From contig NZ_CP152412.1 of the NCBI RefSeq assembly GCF_038957035.1, forward strand, positions 7,808,501-7,872,500: a stretch of DNA of 64,000 nucleotides. Reading direction: 5' to 3'. The notes beneath the pieces were generated by a model. That model saw only the letters and a program-made list of their open reading frames with translations. It ran no database searches and had not been told where the DNA came from. Made by a program: the position numbers and the translations under genes. Below are positions 26,106 through 34,590 of the stretch, one piece after another. The first letter of the stretch is position 1; each line of letters opens with the position of its first letter. The stretch comes from Bradyrhizobium sp. B097 (GTDB lineage Bacteria > Pseudomonadota > Alphaproteobacteria > Rhizobiales > Xanthobacteraceae).

Positions 26106-26525
26106 ATGAAAACAATCCGTCACACCCTCCTTGCCCTCACCCTCACTTCGACAGGCTTAACCTCCATGACCGCTCCCTCTCTCGCCCAAACCCAGGCGCA
26201 AGGCCAAACACAGGCCCCCTCCACCATCACCACCGGCGTGATGGTCATCCTGACCGTCAAGGCCGGCGTCACCCGTGAACAGGTGATGACCGTGATGCCG
26301 GATGAAATCCGGCAGACCGTGCAGCTCTATCTCAGCGGCAAGGTTCGCGAATGGTATTCGCGGTCCGACGGGCGCGGAGTCATCCTGCTGCTCGATGCCA
26401 AGGATACATCCGAGGCACACGCGATCATGGAAGGGCTGCCACTGTCCAAGCTTGATATCATGGACCACGACTACATCGCGGTCGGCCCGCTGCTGCCGCT
26501 GCGCCTGCTGGTCGGCAAGCCTTAA
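26106..26525 (+). CDS. Small exported muconolactone-isomerase-like protein
   Basis: A 139-residue protein with a signal peptide (HTLLALTLTSTGLTSMTAPSLAQ, cleavage near 28) and then a dimeric alpha/beta-barrel-like domain: GVMVILTVKAGVTREQVM, VREWYSRSDGRGVILLLDAKD, and EAHAIMEGLPLSKLDIMDHDYIAVGP. This fold is shared with muconolactone delta-isomerase and YciI-like proteins. Family members of this exported type have no proven activity. The gene is divergent from the LysR regulator at 25053-25973, which probably controls it. A strong hairpin follows before the next gene. Confidence 0.72.
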   Translation: MKTIRHTLLALTLTSTGLTSMTAPSLAQTQAQGQTQAPSTITTGVMVILTVKAGVTREQVMTVMPDEIRQTVQLYLSGKVREWYSRSDGRGVILLLDAKDTSEAHAIMEGLPLSKLDIMDHDYIAVGPLLPLRLLVGKP

Positions 26526-26549
26526 GCGTCAGGCCCTGAGTGCCTCGCC

Positions 26550-26580
26550 GAGGCCGGACCCGATCGCCGGGTCCGGCCTC
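26550..26580 (+). terminator. Strong GC hairpin between two small genes
   Basis: GAGGCCGGACCC pairs perfectly with GGGTCCGGCCTC across a 7-base loop. No T-run follows, so it could be a weak or Rho-assisted terminator, or a stabilising mRNA hairpin between the two genes. Confidence 0.6.
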
Positions 26581-26610
26581 CCCGGATCGACAGTCAGACG
26601 GGAGCCGACC

Positions 26611-27108
26611 GTGCCAGTAAGTCTCAACATTCCATTCCTGCTCAGCGTCGCCGGAGCATTTCTGACGAGTGCCGTGGTGGCCGCGACCTATGTCTGGCCG
26701 GCGCTCCGCACCTGGCCGCGCCATGAGGCGCTCCGGCTGCTTGCGGCTTTTCATGCCTTCCGGTTTCTCGGGATGAACTTCATGGTCGCAGGTTTCGTGT
26801 CGCCGGAGGTGAACCCGGTGTTTGCCAGCGCGGTCGGCTGGGGCGATCTGACCGCCGCAGCTCTTGCGCTGCTCGCGATGGCGGCACTGTCGTGGCGCTG
26901 GCCAATGGCCATTCCGATCGTCTGGTTCTTCAACATCTGGGGCACGCTGGATCTTCTCAACGCCTACTTCATGGGCGCGACGAAGAACGCTGATCCCGGT
27001 CTGTTCGGCGCCGGCATCTATATCCCGGCCCTCTACGTGCCGCTGCTGCTGGTTAGCCACGTGATGGTGTTCATGATCCTGATGCAGGCCAAGTCGGCGG
27101 AAGCATAG
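26611..27108 (+). CDS. Small hypothetical membrane protein
   Basis: A 165-residue protein starting at GTG with GGGAGC seven bases upstream. It has four or five hydrophobic helices (FLLSVAGAFLTSAVVAATYV; DLTAAALALLAMAALSW; AIPIVWFFNIWGTLDLL; YVPLLLVSHVMVFMILM). The longer open frame upstream overlaps the previous gene and has no coding character. I recognise no family. It probably sits in the same regulatory unit as the exported protein at 26106. Confidence 0.68.
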   Translation: MPVSLNIPFLLSVAGAFLTSAVVAATYVWPALRTWPRHEALRLLAAFHAFRFLGMNFMVAGFVSPEVNPVFASAVGWGDLTAAALALLAMAALSWRWPMAIPIVWFFNIWGTLDLLNAYFMGATKNADPGLFGAGIYIPALYVPLLLVSHVMVFMILMQAKSAEA

Positions 27109-27138
27109 GATCGGCAGAGCGCAACACTGCATCAACAT

Positions 27139-27261
27139 CGTCGTCCCGGCGAAGGCCGGGACCCATACTCCGCGGCAGATGTCGTGGACGGGATTCGTCG
27201 TTCCAGCGGCGCGCAATAAAGCGCATTCGTGGTTATGGGTCCCGGCCTGCGCCGGGACGAC
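27139..27261. repeat. Palindromic intergenic repeat, family A
   Basis: CGTCGTCCCGGCGAAGGCCG is mirrored by GGCCTGCGCCGGGACGAC about 100 bases later, with CCCATA/TATGGG inside. Second copy of the family found at 24646-24790. It lies between a rightward gene and a leftward gene, where it could end both transcripts. Confidence 0.85.
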
Positions 27262-27294
27262 ACCGCATATGTGGCACGGTCGTCGCAGCACACC

Positions 27295-27750
27295 TCAAAA
27301 CGGCAACACCACGCCGGTCTTGATCTCCTTCAGGATCACGTTGGTGCGGACGTGGCGGATGCCGGGGATGCGGAACATGAACTCGTCGAGGAATCTGTTG
27401 TAGGCGTCCATGTCGCGGACGACGACGCGCAGATGATAGTCGGCATCGCCTGTCGTCGCGAAGCACTCCAGCACCTCGCGGCGCTGCATCACCCGCGCGA
27501 CGAACTCGTCGACGAATTTCGTGTCGTGCCGCTCCAGCGAGACGTGCAGAATCGCCGAGGTCGCAAAGCCGGCGCGCTCGCGCGCCACCAGTGCCGAATA
27601 GCCCGAGATGACGCCGGCCTCCTCGAGCGCGCGGACCCGGCGCCAGCACGCCGAGGTCGACATCCCGACGGTTTCCGCCAGCTGCTGGTTGGTGGCGCGG
27701 CCATCCTTCTGCAGCTCGGCGAGGATTTTTTCGTCTTGCTCTTCGATCAC
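27295..27750 (-). CDS. Lrp/AsnC-family transcriptional regulator
   Basis: A 151-residue protein: helix-turn-helix at residues 5-50 (DEKILAELQKDGRATNQQLAETVG... MSTSACWRRVRALEEAGVI) and a RAM ligand-binding domain (CFATTGDADYHLRVVVRD). The GTG at 27750 gives the normal family length and has GGAG 8 bases upstream; the longer frame adds a tail unlike the family. It diverges from the indolepyruvate ferredoxin oxidoreductase gene with 155 bases between. Lrp-type regulators commonly sense amino acids, so it is the likely regulator of that aromatic-amino-acid-derived pathway. Confidence 0.88.
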   Translation of the reverse strand: MIEEQDEKILAELQKDGRATNQQLAETVGMSTSACWRRVRALEEAGVISGYSALVARERAGFATSAILHVSLERHDTKFVDEFVARVMQRREVLECFATTGDADYHLRVVVRDMDAYNRFLDEFMFRIPGIRHVRTNVILKEIKTGVVLPF

Positions 27751-27905
27751 CGCAGATCTCCGCTTTGGTAGATTGCACCAATATATGATGTTCAGCGCAA
27801 AATCATACCGAAATTTAGGTCGCGGGAGAACAGATAGGTAGGACCTACCAGACACTCAGGCATAGCCTTGCCCTTTACACATTGCGATTCCCGGAGGGGT
27901 CAGTC

Positions 27906-30900
27906 ATGGGCCAGATGCCGCAACTCGACGCCTACCAGCTGTCCGAGCGCTACAGCAGGGAACGCGGCCGCGTCTTCCTCACCGGCACGCAGGCGATCGT
28001 GCGCATCGCGCTCGACCAGATCAGGCGCGACCAGGCCGCCGGGCTCAACACCGCGGGCTTCATCTCCGGCTATCGCGGCTCGCCGCTCGGCGGCGTCGAT
28101 CTCGAATTGTGGAAGATCGGCGAGCGGCTGAAGGAGAGCCGCATCGAATTCCTGCCCGCGGTCAACGAGGACCTCGCCGCGACCGCCGTGCTCGGCTCGC
28201 AGCAGGTCGAGACCCAGACGGATCGCAAGGTCGATGGCGTGTTCGGGCTGTGGTACGGCAAGGGCCCCGGCGTCGATCGCTCCGGCGATGCGCTGAAGCA
28301 CGGCAATGCCTATGGCTCCTCACCGCATGGCGGCGTGCTGGTCGTGGCCGGCGACGACCATGGCTGCGTGTCGTCCTCGATGCCGCATCAATCCGATGTC
28401 GCCTTCATGAGCTGGTTCATGCCGACGCTGCATCCGGCCGACGTCGGCGAGTATCTCGCGTTCGGCGAATATGGCTACGCGCTGAGTCGATTTTCCGGCA
28501 TGTGGGTCGGCTTCAAGGCGATCTCGGAGATCGTCGAGTCCGGCGCCTCAGTCGAGCTGCCGCCGCCGCGCGCCTTCGCGCAGCCGGACTTCGTGCCGCC
28601 ACCCGGCGGCCTGCATTATCGCTGGCCGGACCTGCCGGGCCCGCAGATCGAGGAGCGGCTGGAGGCGAAGAAGCACGCGGTCTACGCTTTTGCGAAAGCC
28701 AATCCGATCGACCGCCGCATCTACGACATCAGGGACGCGACCTACGGCATCGTCACCACAGGCAAGGCGCATCTCGATCTGATGGAGGCGCTGCGGCTGG
28801 TCGGGCTCGACGAGGCCGCATGCCGCCGCTTCGGCATCGACATCTACAAGGTCGGCATGGTGTGGCCGCTGGCGCTGCACGATGCGATGGAGTTCGTGAA
28901 GGGCAAGCGCGAGATCCTGGTGGTCGAGGAGAAGCGCGGCATCATCGAGAGCCAGTTCAAGGAGTATTTCTACGACTATCCCGGCTCCAAGCCGGAACGG
29001 ATGGTCGGCAAGCACGACGAGCGAGGCGCGCGGCTGATCTCGTGGACCGGCGAATTGTCGCCGCGCATGCTAGCCGACGTGCTGGCGCGGCGGCTCGATC
29101 CGATGTTTCCGGAATTGCAGCTCGCCCGCCGCGTCGCCGCGCTCAGGCCCGAGCAGGACCGCATGATCGTGGTGCCGGGCGCGACGCGCACGCCGTATTT
29201 CTGCTCGGGCTGCCCGCACAATACATCGACCAAGGTGCCCGAGGGCTCCAAGGCGCTGGCCGGCATCGGCTGCCACTTCATGGCGAGCTGGATGGACCGC
29301 GAGACCTCGTCGCTGATCCAGATGGGCGGCGAAGGCGTCAACTGGGCGGCCTCGTCGAAATTCACCGGCAACAGCCATGTGTTCCAGAATCTCGGCGAAG
29401 GCACCTATTATCATTCCGGCTCGATGGCGATCCGGCAGGCGATCGCCGCCAACGCCAACATCACCTACAAGATCCTGTTCAACGACGCGGTGGCGATGAC
29501 CGGCGGCCAGCCGGTCGACGGCTCGGTCAGCGTGCAGGCGATCGCGCACTCTGTCCGCGCCGAGGGCGTCGCACGAATTGCGCTGGTGTCGGATGATCCC
29601 GCGCAGTTCTCGCCGGCGGATTTGCCGGTCGGCGTCACCATCCACCCGCGTGAGGAGATGGACGCCGTGCAGCGCGAGCTGCGTGCGATATCTGGCGTCA
29701 CCGTGCTGATCTATCAGCAGACTTGCGCCACCGAGAAGCGGCGGCGGCGCAAGCGCGGCACGATCAAAGATCCCGCGCGTTTTGCTTACATCAACGACCT
29801 CGTCTGCGAGGGCTGCGGCGACTGCTCGGTGGAATCGAACTGCCTCAGCGTCGAGCCGAAGGAGACGCCGTTCGGCCGCAAACGCAAGATCAACCTCTCG
29901 ACCTGCAACAAGGATTTTTCCTGCCTCAACGGCTTCTGCCCGAGCTTCGTCACCGTCGAGGGCGGCAAACGGCGGGCGAAGGGCGCAAGCGCGATCGATC
30001 CGCTGGCGCATGCGACGACACTGCCGACACCAGAGCTTGCGCCCCTCGACAAGCCCTACGATCTGCTGGTCACCGGCGTCGGCGGCACCGGCGTCATCAC
30101 GGTCGGCGCGCTGATCGCGATGGCCGCGCATCTCGAGGGCCGCGGCGTCTCGGTGCTCGACTTCACCGGCTTCGCCCAGAAATTCGGCCCGGTGCTGAGC
30201 TATCTGCGGCTGGCGGCGACGCCCGAGGCGCTGCATCAGGTGCGGATCGACCAGGGCTCGGCCGACGCGCTGATCGGCTGCGACCTCGTGGTGAGCTCGT
30301 CGGCGAAGGCGTCCGGCACCTACCGCAAGGGCATGCGCGCCGCGGTCAACATCGCGGAGATGCCGACCGGCGACGTGGTGCGCTTCCGCGACGCCGACCT
30401 CGCCTCGCCGGTTCGCTTACGCGCCATCGAGCGGGTGATCGGATCAGGCAACCTCACCGCGATCGACACCAATGCGCTGGCCGAGCAGCTGCTCGGCGAC
30501 AGCGTCTACGCCAACATCATGATGCTCGGCTTCGCCTGGCAGCAGGGCCTGGTGCCGGTGTCGCTGGACGCATTGACCCGCGCGATTGAACTCAACGGCG
30601 TCACCGTCGACCGCAACAAGCAGGCGCTGGCCTGGGGCCGGCTCGCCTTTGCCGATCAGGATTTCCTGCCGAAGGCAGACGGCCCTGCGGCCAATGTGCC
30701 CGAGACGCTGGAACAGATGATCGCGCGACGCGCAGACTTCCTTCGTGACTATCAGGACGCGGCCTATGCCGCGCGCTACCGCGCAACGGTCGAGCGCGTC
30801 CGTCGCGCCGAGGCCGCGCTCGGCGGCCGCCGCGGAGAAGGTGCGCCCCCTCTCCCGCTTGCGGGGGAGGGTCGGGGTGGGGGTGTCTCCACGAGTCGTG

Positions 30901-31550
30901 ACGCGGAGAGAGCCCTCACCCGGATCGCATCTGTCGATGCGATCCGGCCTCCCCCGCAAGCGGGAGAGGCGAACCGAGTCCGTGGCGAGGCCGCACTCCC
31001 CCTCACCGACGCCGTCGCCCGCTCACTGTTCAAGCTGATGGCCTACAAGGACGAGTACGAGGTGGCGCGTTTGCACATGCAGACCGGCTTCCTCGAGACC
31101 CTCAAGCGCGAGTTCGACGGTGACTTCACGGTGCAGTACCATCTCGCGCCGCCGCTGTTGCCGGCACGGCTGGATGCACGCGGCCGGCCACGCAAGCGCG
31201 CGTTCGGCCAGTGGATCCAGACGCCACTCCGCTTGCTGGCGCGGCTCAAGGGACTGCGCGGCACGCCGTTCGACGTGTTCGGCTACACCGCGGAGCGTCG
31301 CGCCGAGCGCGAGCTGATCACCTGGTACGAAACGCTGATCGAGACCATGCTCGGCAAGCTCGATGCCGCGCCGCTGCCCGATCTCACAGCGATTGCAAAG
31401 GCCCCGATGGAAATCCGCGGCTATGGCCCGGTGAAGGACGCTGCGATCGAGAAGGCCAAGGCGGAGGTGGCGCGGCTGACCGCGCTTCTCACCTCCGCCC
31501 CGTCAGATACCAACGACGGCTCAGGCCGCCGCGCCGCGCTTGGCGGGTGA
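27906..31550 (+). CDS. Indolepyruvate ferredoxin oxidoreductase, fused alpha-gamma type
   Basis: A 1214-residue enzyme that oxidatively decarboxylates aryl 2-keto acids (from Phe, Tyr, Trp) to aryl-CoA, reducing ferredoxin. The N-terminal pyrimidine-like domain starts RVFLTGTQAIVRIALDQ. A thiamine-diphosphate domain includes GIGCHFMASWMDRE. CEGCGDCSVESNC and CNKDFSCLNGFC (about residues 635-675) bind Fe-S clusters, and the gamma domain begins LLVTGVGGTGVITVGALIA. The ATG at 27906 with GGAGGGG seven bases upstream is preferred. Residues about 979-1027 are not part of the enzyme family: they are an in-frame copy of a genomic palindromic repeat. The last 30 bases overlap the convergent permease gene. 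Likely regulated by the divergent Lrp protein. Confidence 0.92.
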   Translation: MGQMPQLDAYQLSERYSRERGRVFLTGTQAIVRIALDQIRRDQAAGLNTAGFISGYRGSPLGGVDLELWKIGERLKESRIEFLPAVNEDLAATAVLGSQQVETQTDRKVDGVFGLWYGKGPGVDRSGDALKHGNAYGSSPHGGVLVVAGDDHGCVSSSMPHQSDVAFMSWFMPTLHPADVGEYLAFGEYGYALSRFSGMWVGFKAISEIVESGASVELPPPRAFAQPDFVPPPGGLHYRWPDLPGPQIEERLEAKKHAVYAFAKANPIDRRIYDIRDATYGIVTTGKAHLDLMEALRLVGLDEAACRRFGIDIYKVGMVWPLALHDAMEFVKGKREILVVEEKRGIIESQFKEYFYDYPGSKPERMVGKHDERGARLISWTGELSPRMLADVLARRLDPMFPELQLARRVAALRPEQDRMIVVPGATRTPYFCSGCPHNTSTKVPEGSKALAGIGCHFMASWMDRETSSLIQMGGEGVNWAASSKFTGNSHVFQNLGEGTYYHSGSMAIRQAIAANANITYKILFNDAVAMTGGQPVDGSVSVQAIAHSVRAEGVARIALVSDDPAQFSPADLPVGVTIHPREEMDAVQRELRAISGVTVLIYQQTCATEKRRRRKRGTIKDPARFAYINDLVCEGCGDCSVESNCLSVEPKETPFGRKRKINLSTCNKDFSCLNGFCPSFVTVEGGKRRAKGASAIDPLAHATTLPTPELAPLDKPYDLLVTGVGGTGVITVGALIAMAAHLEGRGVSVLDFTGFAQKFGPVLSYLRLAATPEALHQVRIDQGSADALIGCDLVVSSSAKASGTYRKGMRAAVNIAEMPTGDVVRFRDADLASPVRLRAIERVIGSGNLTAIDTNALAEQLLGDSVYANIMMLGFAWQQGLVPVSLDALTRAIELNGVTVDRNKQALAWGRLAFADQDFLPKADGPAANVPETLEQMIARRADFLRDYQDAAYAARYRATVERVRRAEAALGGRRGEGAPPLPLAGEGRGGGVSTSRDAERALTRIASVDAIRPPPQAGEANRVRGEAALPLTDAVARSLFKLMAYKDEYEVARLHMQTGFLETLKREFDGDFTVQYHLAPPLLPARLDARGRPRKRAFGQWIQTPLRLLARLKGLRGTPFDVFGYTAERRAERELITWYETLIETMLGKLDAAPLPDLTAIAKAPMEIRGYGPVKDAAIEKAKAEVARLTALLTSAPSDTNDGSGRRAALGG
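30841..30985. repeat. Palindromic repeat family D inserted in frame in a coding sequence
   Basis: This 145-base element starts GTGCGCCCCCTCTCCCGCTT and ends near GAGTCCGTGG; CTCCCGCTTGCGGGGGAG is mirrored by CTCCCCCGCAAGCGGGAG, and GGATCGCAT pairs with ATGCGATCC. It matches the intergenic copy at 48771-48914 almost base for base. It is read without a stop as GAPPLPLAGEGRGGG through AGEANRVRGE. Confidence 0.9.
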
Positions 31551-33011
31551 GATCAAGCCGACCACCACAGTCGCAATCACCGCCACCACGATGTTGAGCA
31601 AGAGCGCGCCGAGGCCGACATAGAAGGTGTAGCTGGCATCGCCGAGCGAGATGCTGGCGAGCGGCTTCAAGCCGTTGCTCCATGCCGTGTAGGTGCCCCA
31701 GCCGATACCGACCGCCCAGCCGAGCAACAGCGCTTCGGCGCGGAACCAGACGGTGAACAGGCCGAACACCAGCGCCGGCAGCGTCTGTACGATCCAGAGG
31801 CCGCCGAGCAGTTGCAGGTCGAGCGCATATTGCGTGGGCAGGAGCAGGATGAAGGCGAGCGCGCCGACCTTCACCACCAGCGAGGTGATCTTCGCCACCG
31901 ACGCCTCACCGGCATGCGAGATGTCCGGATTGACATAGGACTTCCAGACATTGCGGGTGAACAAATTGGCGGCGCCGATGCTCATCACCGCCGCCGGCAC
32001 CAGCGCGCCGATCGCGATCGCGGAGAACGCGAAGCCGGCGAACCATTCCGGGAACAAGGTCTTGAACAGCATCGGCACCACGTCGTTCGGCGACGTCACC
32101 TTGATGCCGGCGGCATAGGCCATGTAGCCGAGCAGCGCGATCAGGCCGAGCAAGAGCGTATAGGCCGGCAGCAGGATCGCATTCTTGCGGATGGTATCCG
32201 CCGACTTCGAGGCGAAGATGCCGGTCAGCGTGTGCGGATACATGAAGGCGGCGAGCGCGGAGCCGAGCGCCAGCGTCGCGTAGGGCAGATACTGGGCGGG
32301 CTTTAGCGTCAGTCCGGTGGCGCCGCCCTTCGCCGTGAAGGCGTCGTTGGCGGCGGAGAACACCGCGCCATAGCCGCCGAGCTTCGAGGGCACCACGACC
32401 ACGGCCGTCAGCACCACGATGTAGATCATGATGTCCTTGACGAAGGCGATCAGCGCCGGCGCGCGCAGGCCGGAGCTGTAGGTATAGAGCGCGAGGATCA
32501 CGAAGGCGGCGATGATCGGCAGTTCGCCGGTCAGGCCCATCGCCTTGATCACGACCTCCATGCCGATCAGCTGCAGCGCGATATAGGGCATGGTCGCGAC
32601 GAGGCCAGTCAGCGCCACCGCGAGCTCGAGACTGCGCGAGCCGTAGGCGCCATGGACGACATCTGCAGCGGTAACGTAGCCGTTGGCATGCGCCTTCTTC
32701 CACAGCACCGGCATCACGGCGAATACGAAGGGATAGACGATGATGGTGTAGGGCAGCGCGAAGAAGCCATAGGCACCGACTGCGTAGACCAGCGCCGGCA
32801 CCGCGATCACGGTGTAGGCGGTGTAGAAATCGCCGCCGACCAGGAACCAGGTGATCCAGGTGCCGAACTGACGGCCGCCGAGACCCCATTCGTCGAGATG
32901 CTCGCTGACCGGGCCGGACTTCCAGCGCGCGGCGAAGAAGCCCATCACGGTGACGAGGGCGAAGAAGAAGATAAAGACGGAGAGCGCTACCCAGGCGATA
33001 TGATCGGTCAT
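31521..33011 (-). CDS. mctP: Sodium:solute symporter, MctP-type monocarboxylate permease
   Basis: A 496-residue SSS-family protein with about 13 helices. It opens with IAWVALSVFIFFFALVTVMGFFAARW and has GGRQFGTWITWFLVGGDFYTAYT, the conserved first-bundle helix of the family. The resemblance is strongest to rhizobial MctP, which takes up lactate, pyruvate and similar monocarboxylates. The ATG at 33011 has GAGGGGG six bases upstream. It follows the DUF3311 gene by 10 bases. Its 3' end overlaps the convergent oxidoreductase gene by 30 bases. Substrate assignment is by family, not proven. Confidence 0.85.
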   Translation of the reverse strand: MTDHIAWVALSVFIFFFALVTVMGFFAARWKSGPVSEHLDEWGLGGRQFGTWITWFLVGGDFYTAYTVIAVPALVYAVGAYGFFALPYTIIVYPFVFAVMPVLWKKAHANGYVTAADVVHGAYGSRSLELAVALTGLVATMPYIALQLIGMEVVIKAMGLTGELPIIAAFVILALYTYSSGLRAPALIAFVKDIMIYIVVLTAVVVVPSKLGGYGAVFSAANDAFTAKGGATGLTLKPAQYLPYATLALGSALAAFMYPHTLTGIFASKSADTIRKNAILLPAYTLLLGLIALLGYMAYAAGIKVTSPNDVVPMLFKTLFPEWFAGFAFSAIAIGALVPAAVMSIGAANLFTRNVWKSYVNPDISHAGEASVAKITSLVVKVGALAFILLLPTQYALDLQLLGGLWIVQTLPALVFGLFTVWFRAEALLLGWAVGIGWGTYTAWSNGLKPLASISLGDASYTFYVGLGALLLNIVVAVIATVVVGLISPAKRGAAA

Positions 33012-33021
33012 GGCTGCCCCC

Positions 33022-33207
33022 TCAGCGCTGCTCGTCGGCATCAGGCTGCCGGCTGCGATAGACCAGCCAGATCAAGAGCGATGAGATCGGCACCCAGGCG
33101 AGCTGGTACCAGTAGAAGAAAGGAAAGCCGAACAGCGAGGGTTCGGCGAAATTATAGAACGGCACCCACAGCAAGCCGATGAACGGCAGCAGCAACAGAA
33201 TCCACAT
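33022..33207 (-). CDS. DUF3311 small membrane protein, symporter partner
   Basis: A 61-residue protein with two transmembrane helices (WILLLLPFIGLLWVPFY and YQLAWVPISSLLIWLVYR). DUF3311 proteins are almost always encoded just upstream of SSS-family permeases, as here (10-base gap), and are thought to be small subunits of the transporter. The ATG at 33207 has GGGAGAG nearby and begins the family's usual length; ten extra codons upstream are possible. Confidence 0.85.
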   Translation of the reverse strand: MWILLLLPFIGLLWVPFYNFAEPSLFGFPFFYWYQLAWVPISSLLIWLVYRSRQPDADEQR

Positions 33208-33353
33208 GGCTCTCTCCCAGCCCGGGGTGTGATCCAAACCGGCGGGGTTGCCGGCGTCCCGTCATCAACGACCCAGGAACCATTCGTTGCGTCTAGAATC
33301 ACAGTTGCGGCATGGCGATGCAAAAAGATGTGATCGCCGTGCGCGGCGGCGGC

Positions 33354-34325
33354 CTATTCGGCCTTGATGCCGGCATCCTGGATCACCGTGCGCCAGCGCG
33401 CCTCCTCGGCCATGAAGTAGCGGTCGAGTTCGGTGGGAGGCTGTGCCACCATCACGAGACCCTCATTGACGGCGAGCTTCCTGAAGGCCTCGGCCTGCAC
33501 GGCCTTGGCCGCCGATTTGTTGAGGCGGTCGATGATGTCGGGCGGTGTGTTCGCAGGTGCGTAAAGGCCGTACCAGGATTCCGCTGAATAGCCCGGCACA
33601 CCGGCTTCGGACACCGTCGGCAATTGCGGGAATGACGCCGAACGCTCGGCCGAGGTCACGCCGATCGCACGCAATTGCCCGGCCTCGACCAGCGACGCGC
33701 AGCTTGCCACCGTCGTGAACATCACCTGGATCTGGCCACCCATCAAGTCGGTGATGGCGGGCGCGGCGCCCTTGTAGGGCACGGTGGTGAGATTGACAGA
33801 AGCCATGTGCTTGAACAACTCGCCGGCCAGGTGCGCCGAGGTGCCGGTGCCATACGTCCCGTAGGACAGTTTTTCCGGATCGGTCTTCGCAGCCGCGATC
33901 AGATCGGCGATCGACTTGATCGGCGAAGCAGGGTTGACCACGACGACATTGAACGAGCGCGCCACCAGGGCCACCGGCGCAAAATCCTTATGCGCGTCGT
34001 AGGGCAGCCTGGCGTAGAGGCTCGGATTGACGGCGTTGGCGAAGGTCGCCATCAGCAGCGTGTAGCCGTCGGCCGGGCTGGCGGCGACGCTTTGCGTGCC
34101 GATGATGGTGCCCGCCCCCGGCTTGTTCTCGATGATGACGGTGACGCCAAGATCCTTCTGCATCTCCTGCGCCAGCGTGCGCGCCACGACATCGGTGCCA
34201 CCGCCTGGCGCGAACGGCACCACGATCTTCACGATATGGTCTGGGTAGAAGGCGCGCGCCGGCGCCGGCAGCAGCACATTTGCTGCGATCGCGAACAGGA
34301 TTGAGGTCAGGACGCGAAGCGGCAT
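33354..34325 (-). CDS. Bug/TctC-family solute-binding protein
   Basis: A 323-residue periplasmic protein. The signal peptide (VLTSILFAIAANVLLPAPARA, cleavage near 24) is followed by IVKIVVPFAPGGGTDVVAR, the hallmark Bug-family N-terminus. GAGTIIGTQSVAASPADGYTLLM and YGTYGTGTSAHLAGELF are further signatures. Bug proteins bind carboxylates such as citrate, tricarballylate, nicotinate or glutamate with high affinity. No TctAB membrane genes are adjacent, so it is an orphan binding protein that may use the TctAB pair at 46733-48733 or act as a sensor component. It points away from the LysR gene. Confidence 0.87.
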   Translation of the reverse strand: MPLRVLTSILFAIAANVLLPAPARAFYPDHIVKIVVPFAPGGGTDVVARTLAQEMQKDLGVTVIIENKPGAGTIIGTQSVAASPADGYTLLMATFANAVNPSLYARLPYDAHKDFAPVALVARSFNVVVVNPASPIKSIADLIAAAKTDPEKLSYGTYGTGTSAHLAGELFKHMASVNLTTVPYKGAAPAITDLMGGQIQVMFTTVASCASLVEAGQLRAIGVTSAERSASFPQLPTVSEAGVPGYSAESWYGLYAPANTPPDIIDRLNKSAAKAVQAEAFRKLAVNEGLVMVAQPPTELDRYFMAEEARWRTVIQDAGIKAE

Positions 34326-34429
34326 GGCAGGCCCCGGCAGCGGATGAGGTGTTCTTCTCATACACGCGAACGCCATGCGTGGAGTGCCGGGCGGTCATGA
34401 CGCGAAAGGAAGCGCCCGTGCTGCCAGCC

Positions 34430-34564
34430 CCGTCGTCCTGAGGTGACCGCTTCTTCAGCGGCCCTCGAAGGATCGACGGCCGGCAGCCGGGCCGTGCATC
34501 CTTCGAGGCTCGCTCCGCTCGCACCTCCAGCGACAAAGGCGAAGCCTTTGCGCGGGGATGACGG
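34430..34564. repeat. Palindromic intergenic repeat, family C (composite)
   Basis: CGTCGTCCTGAGGTGACCGC opens the element; CCTCGAAGGAT and ATCCTTCGAGG form the core arms. The right part contains ACAAAGGCGAAGCCTTTGCG, a small hairpin also present, in opposite orientation, at 40521-40557. Confidence 0.82.
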
Positions 34565-34590
34565 AGATGGAATCGAGCGCGACTTTCCGA

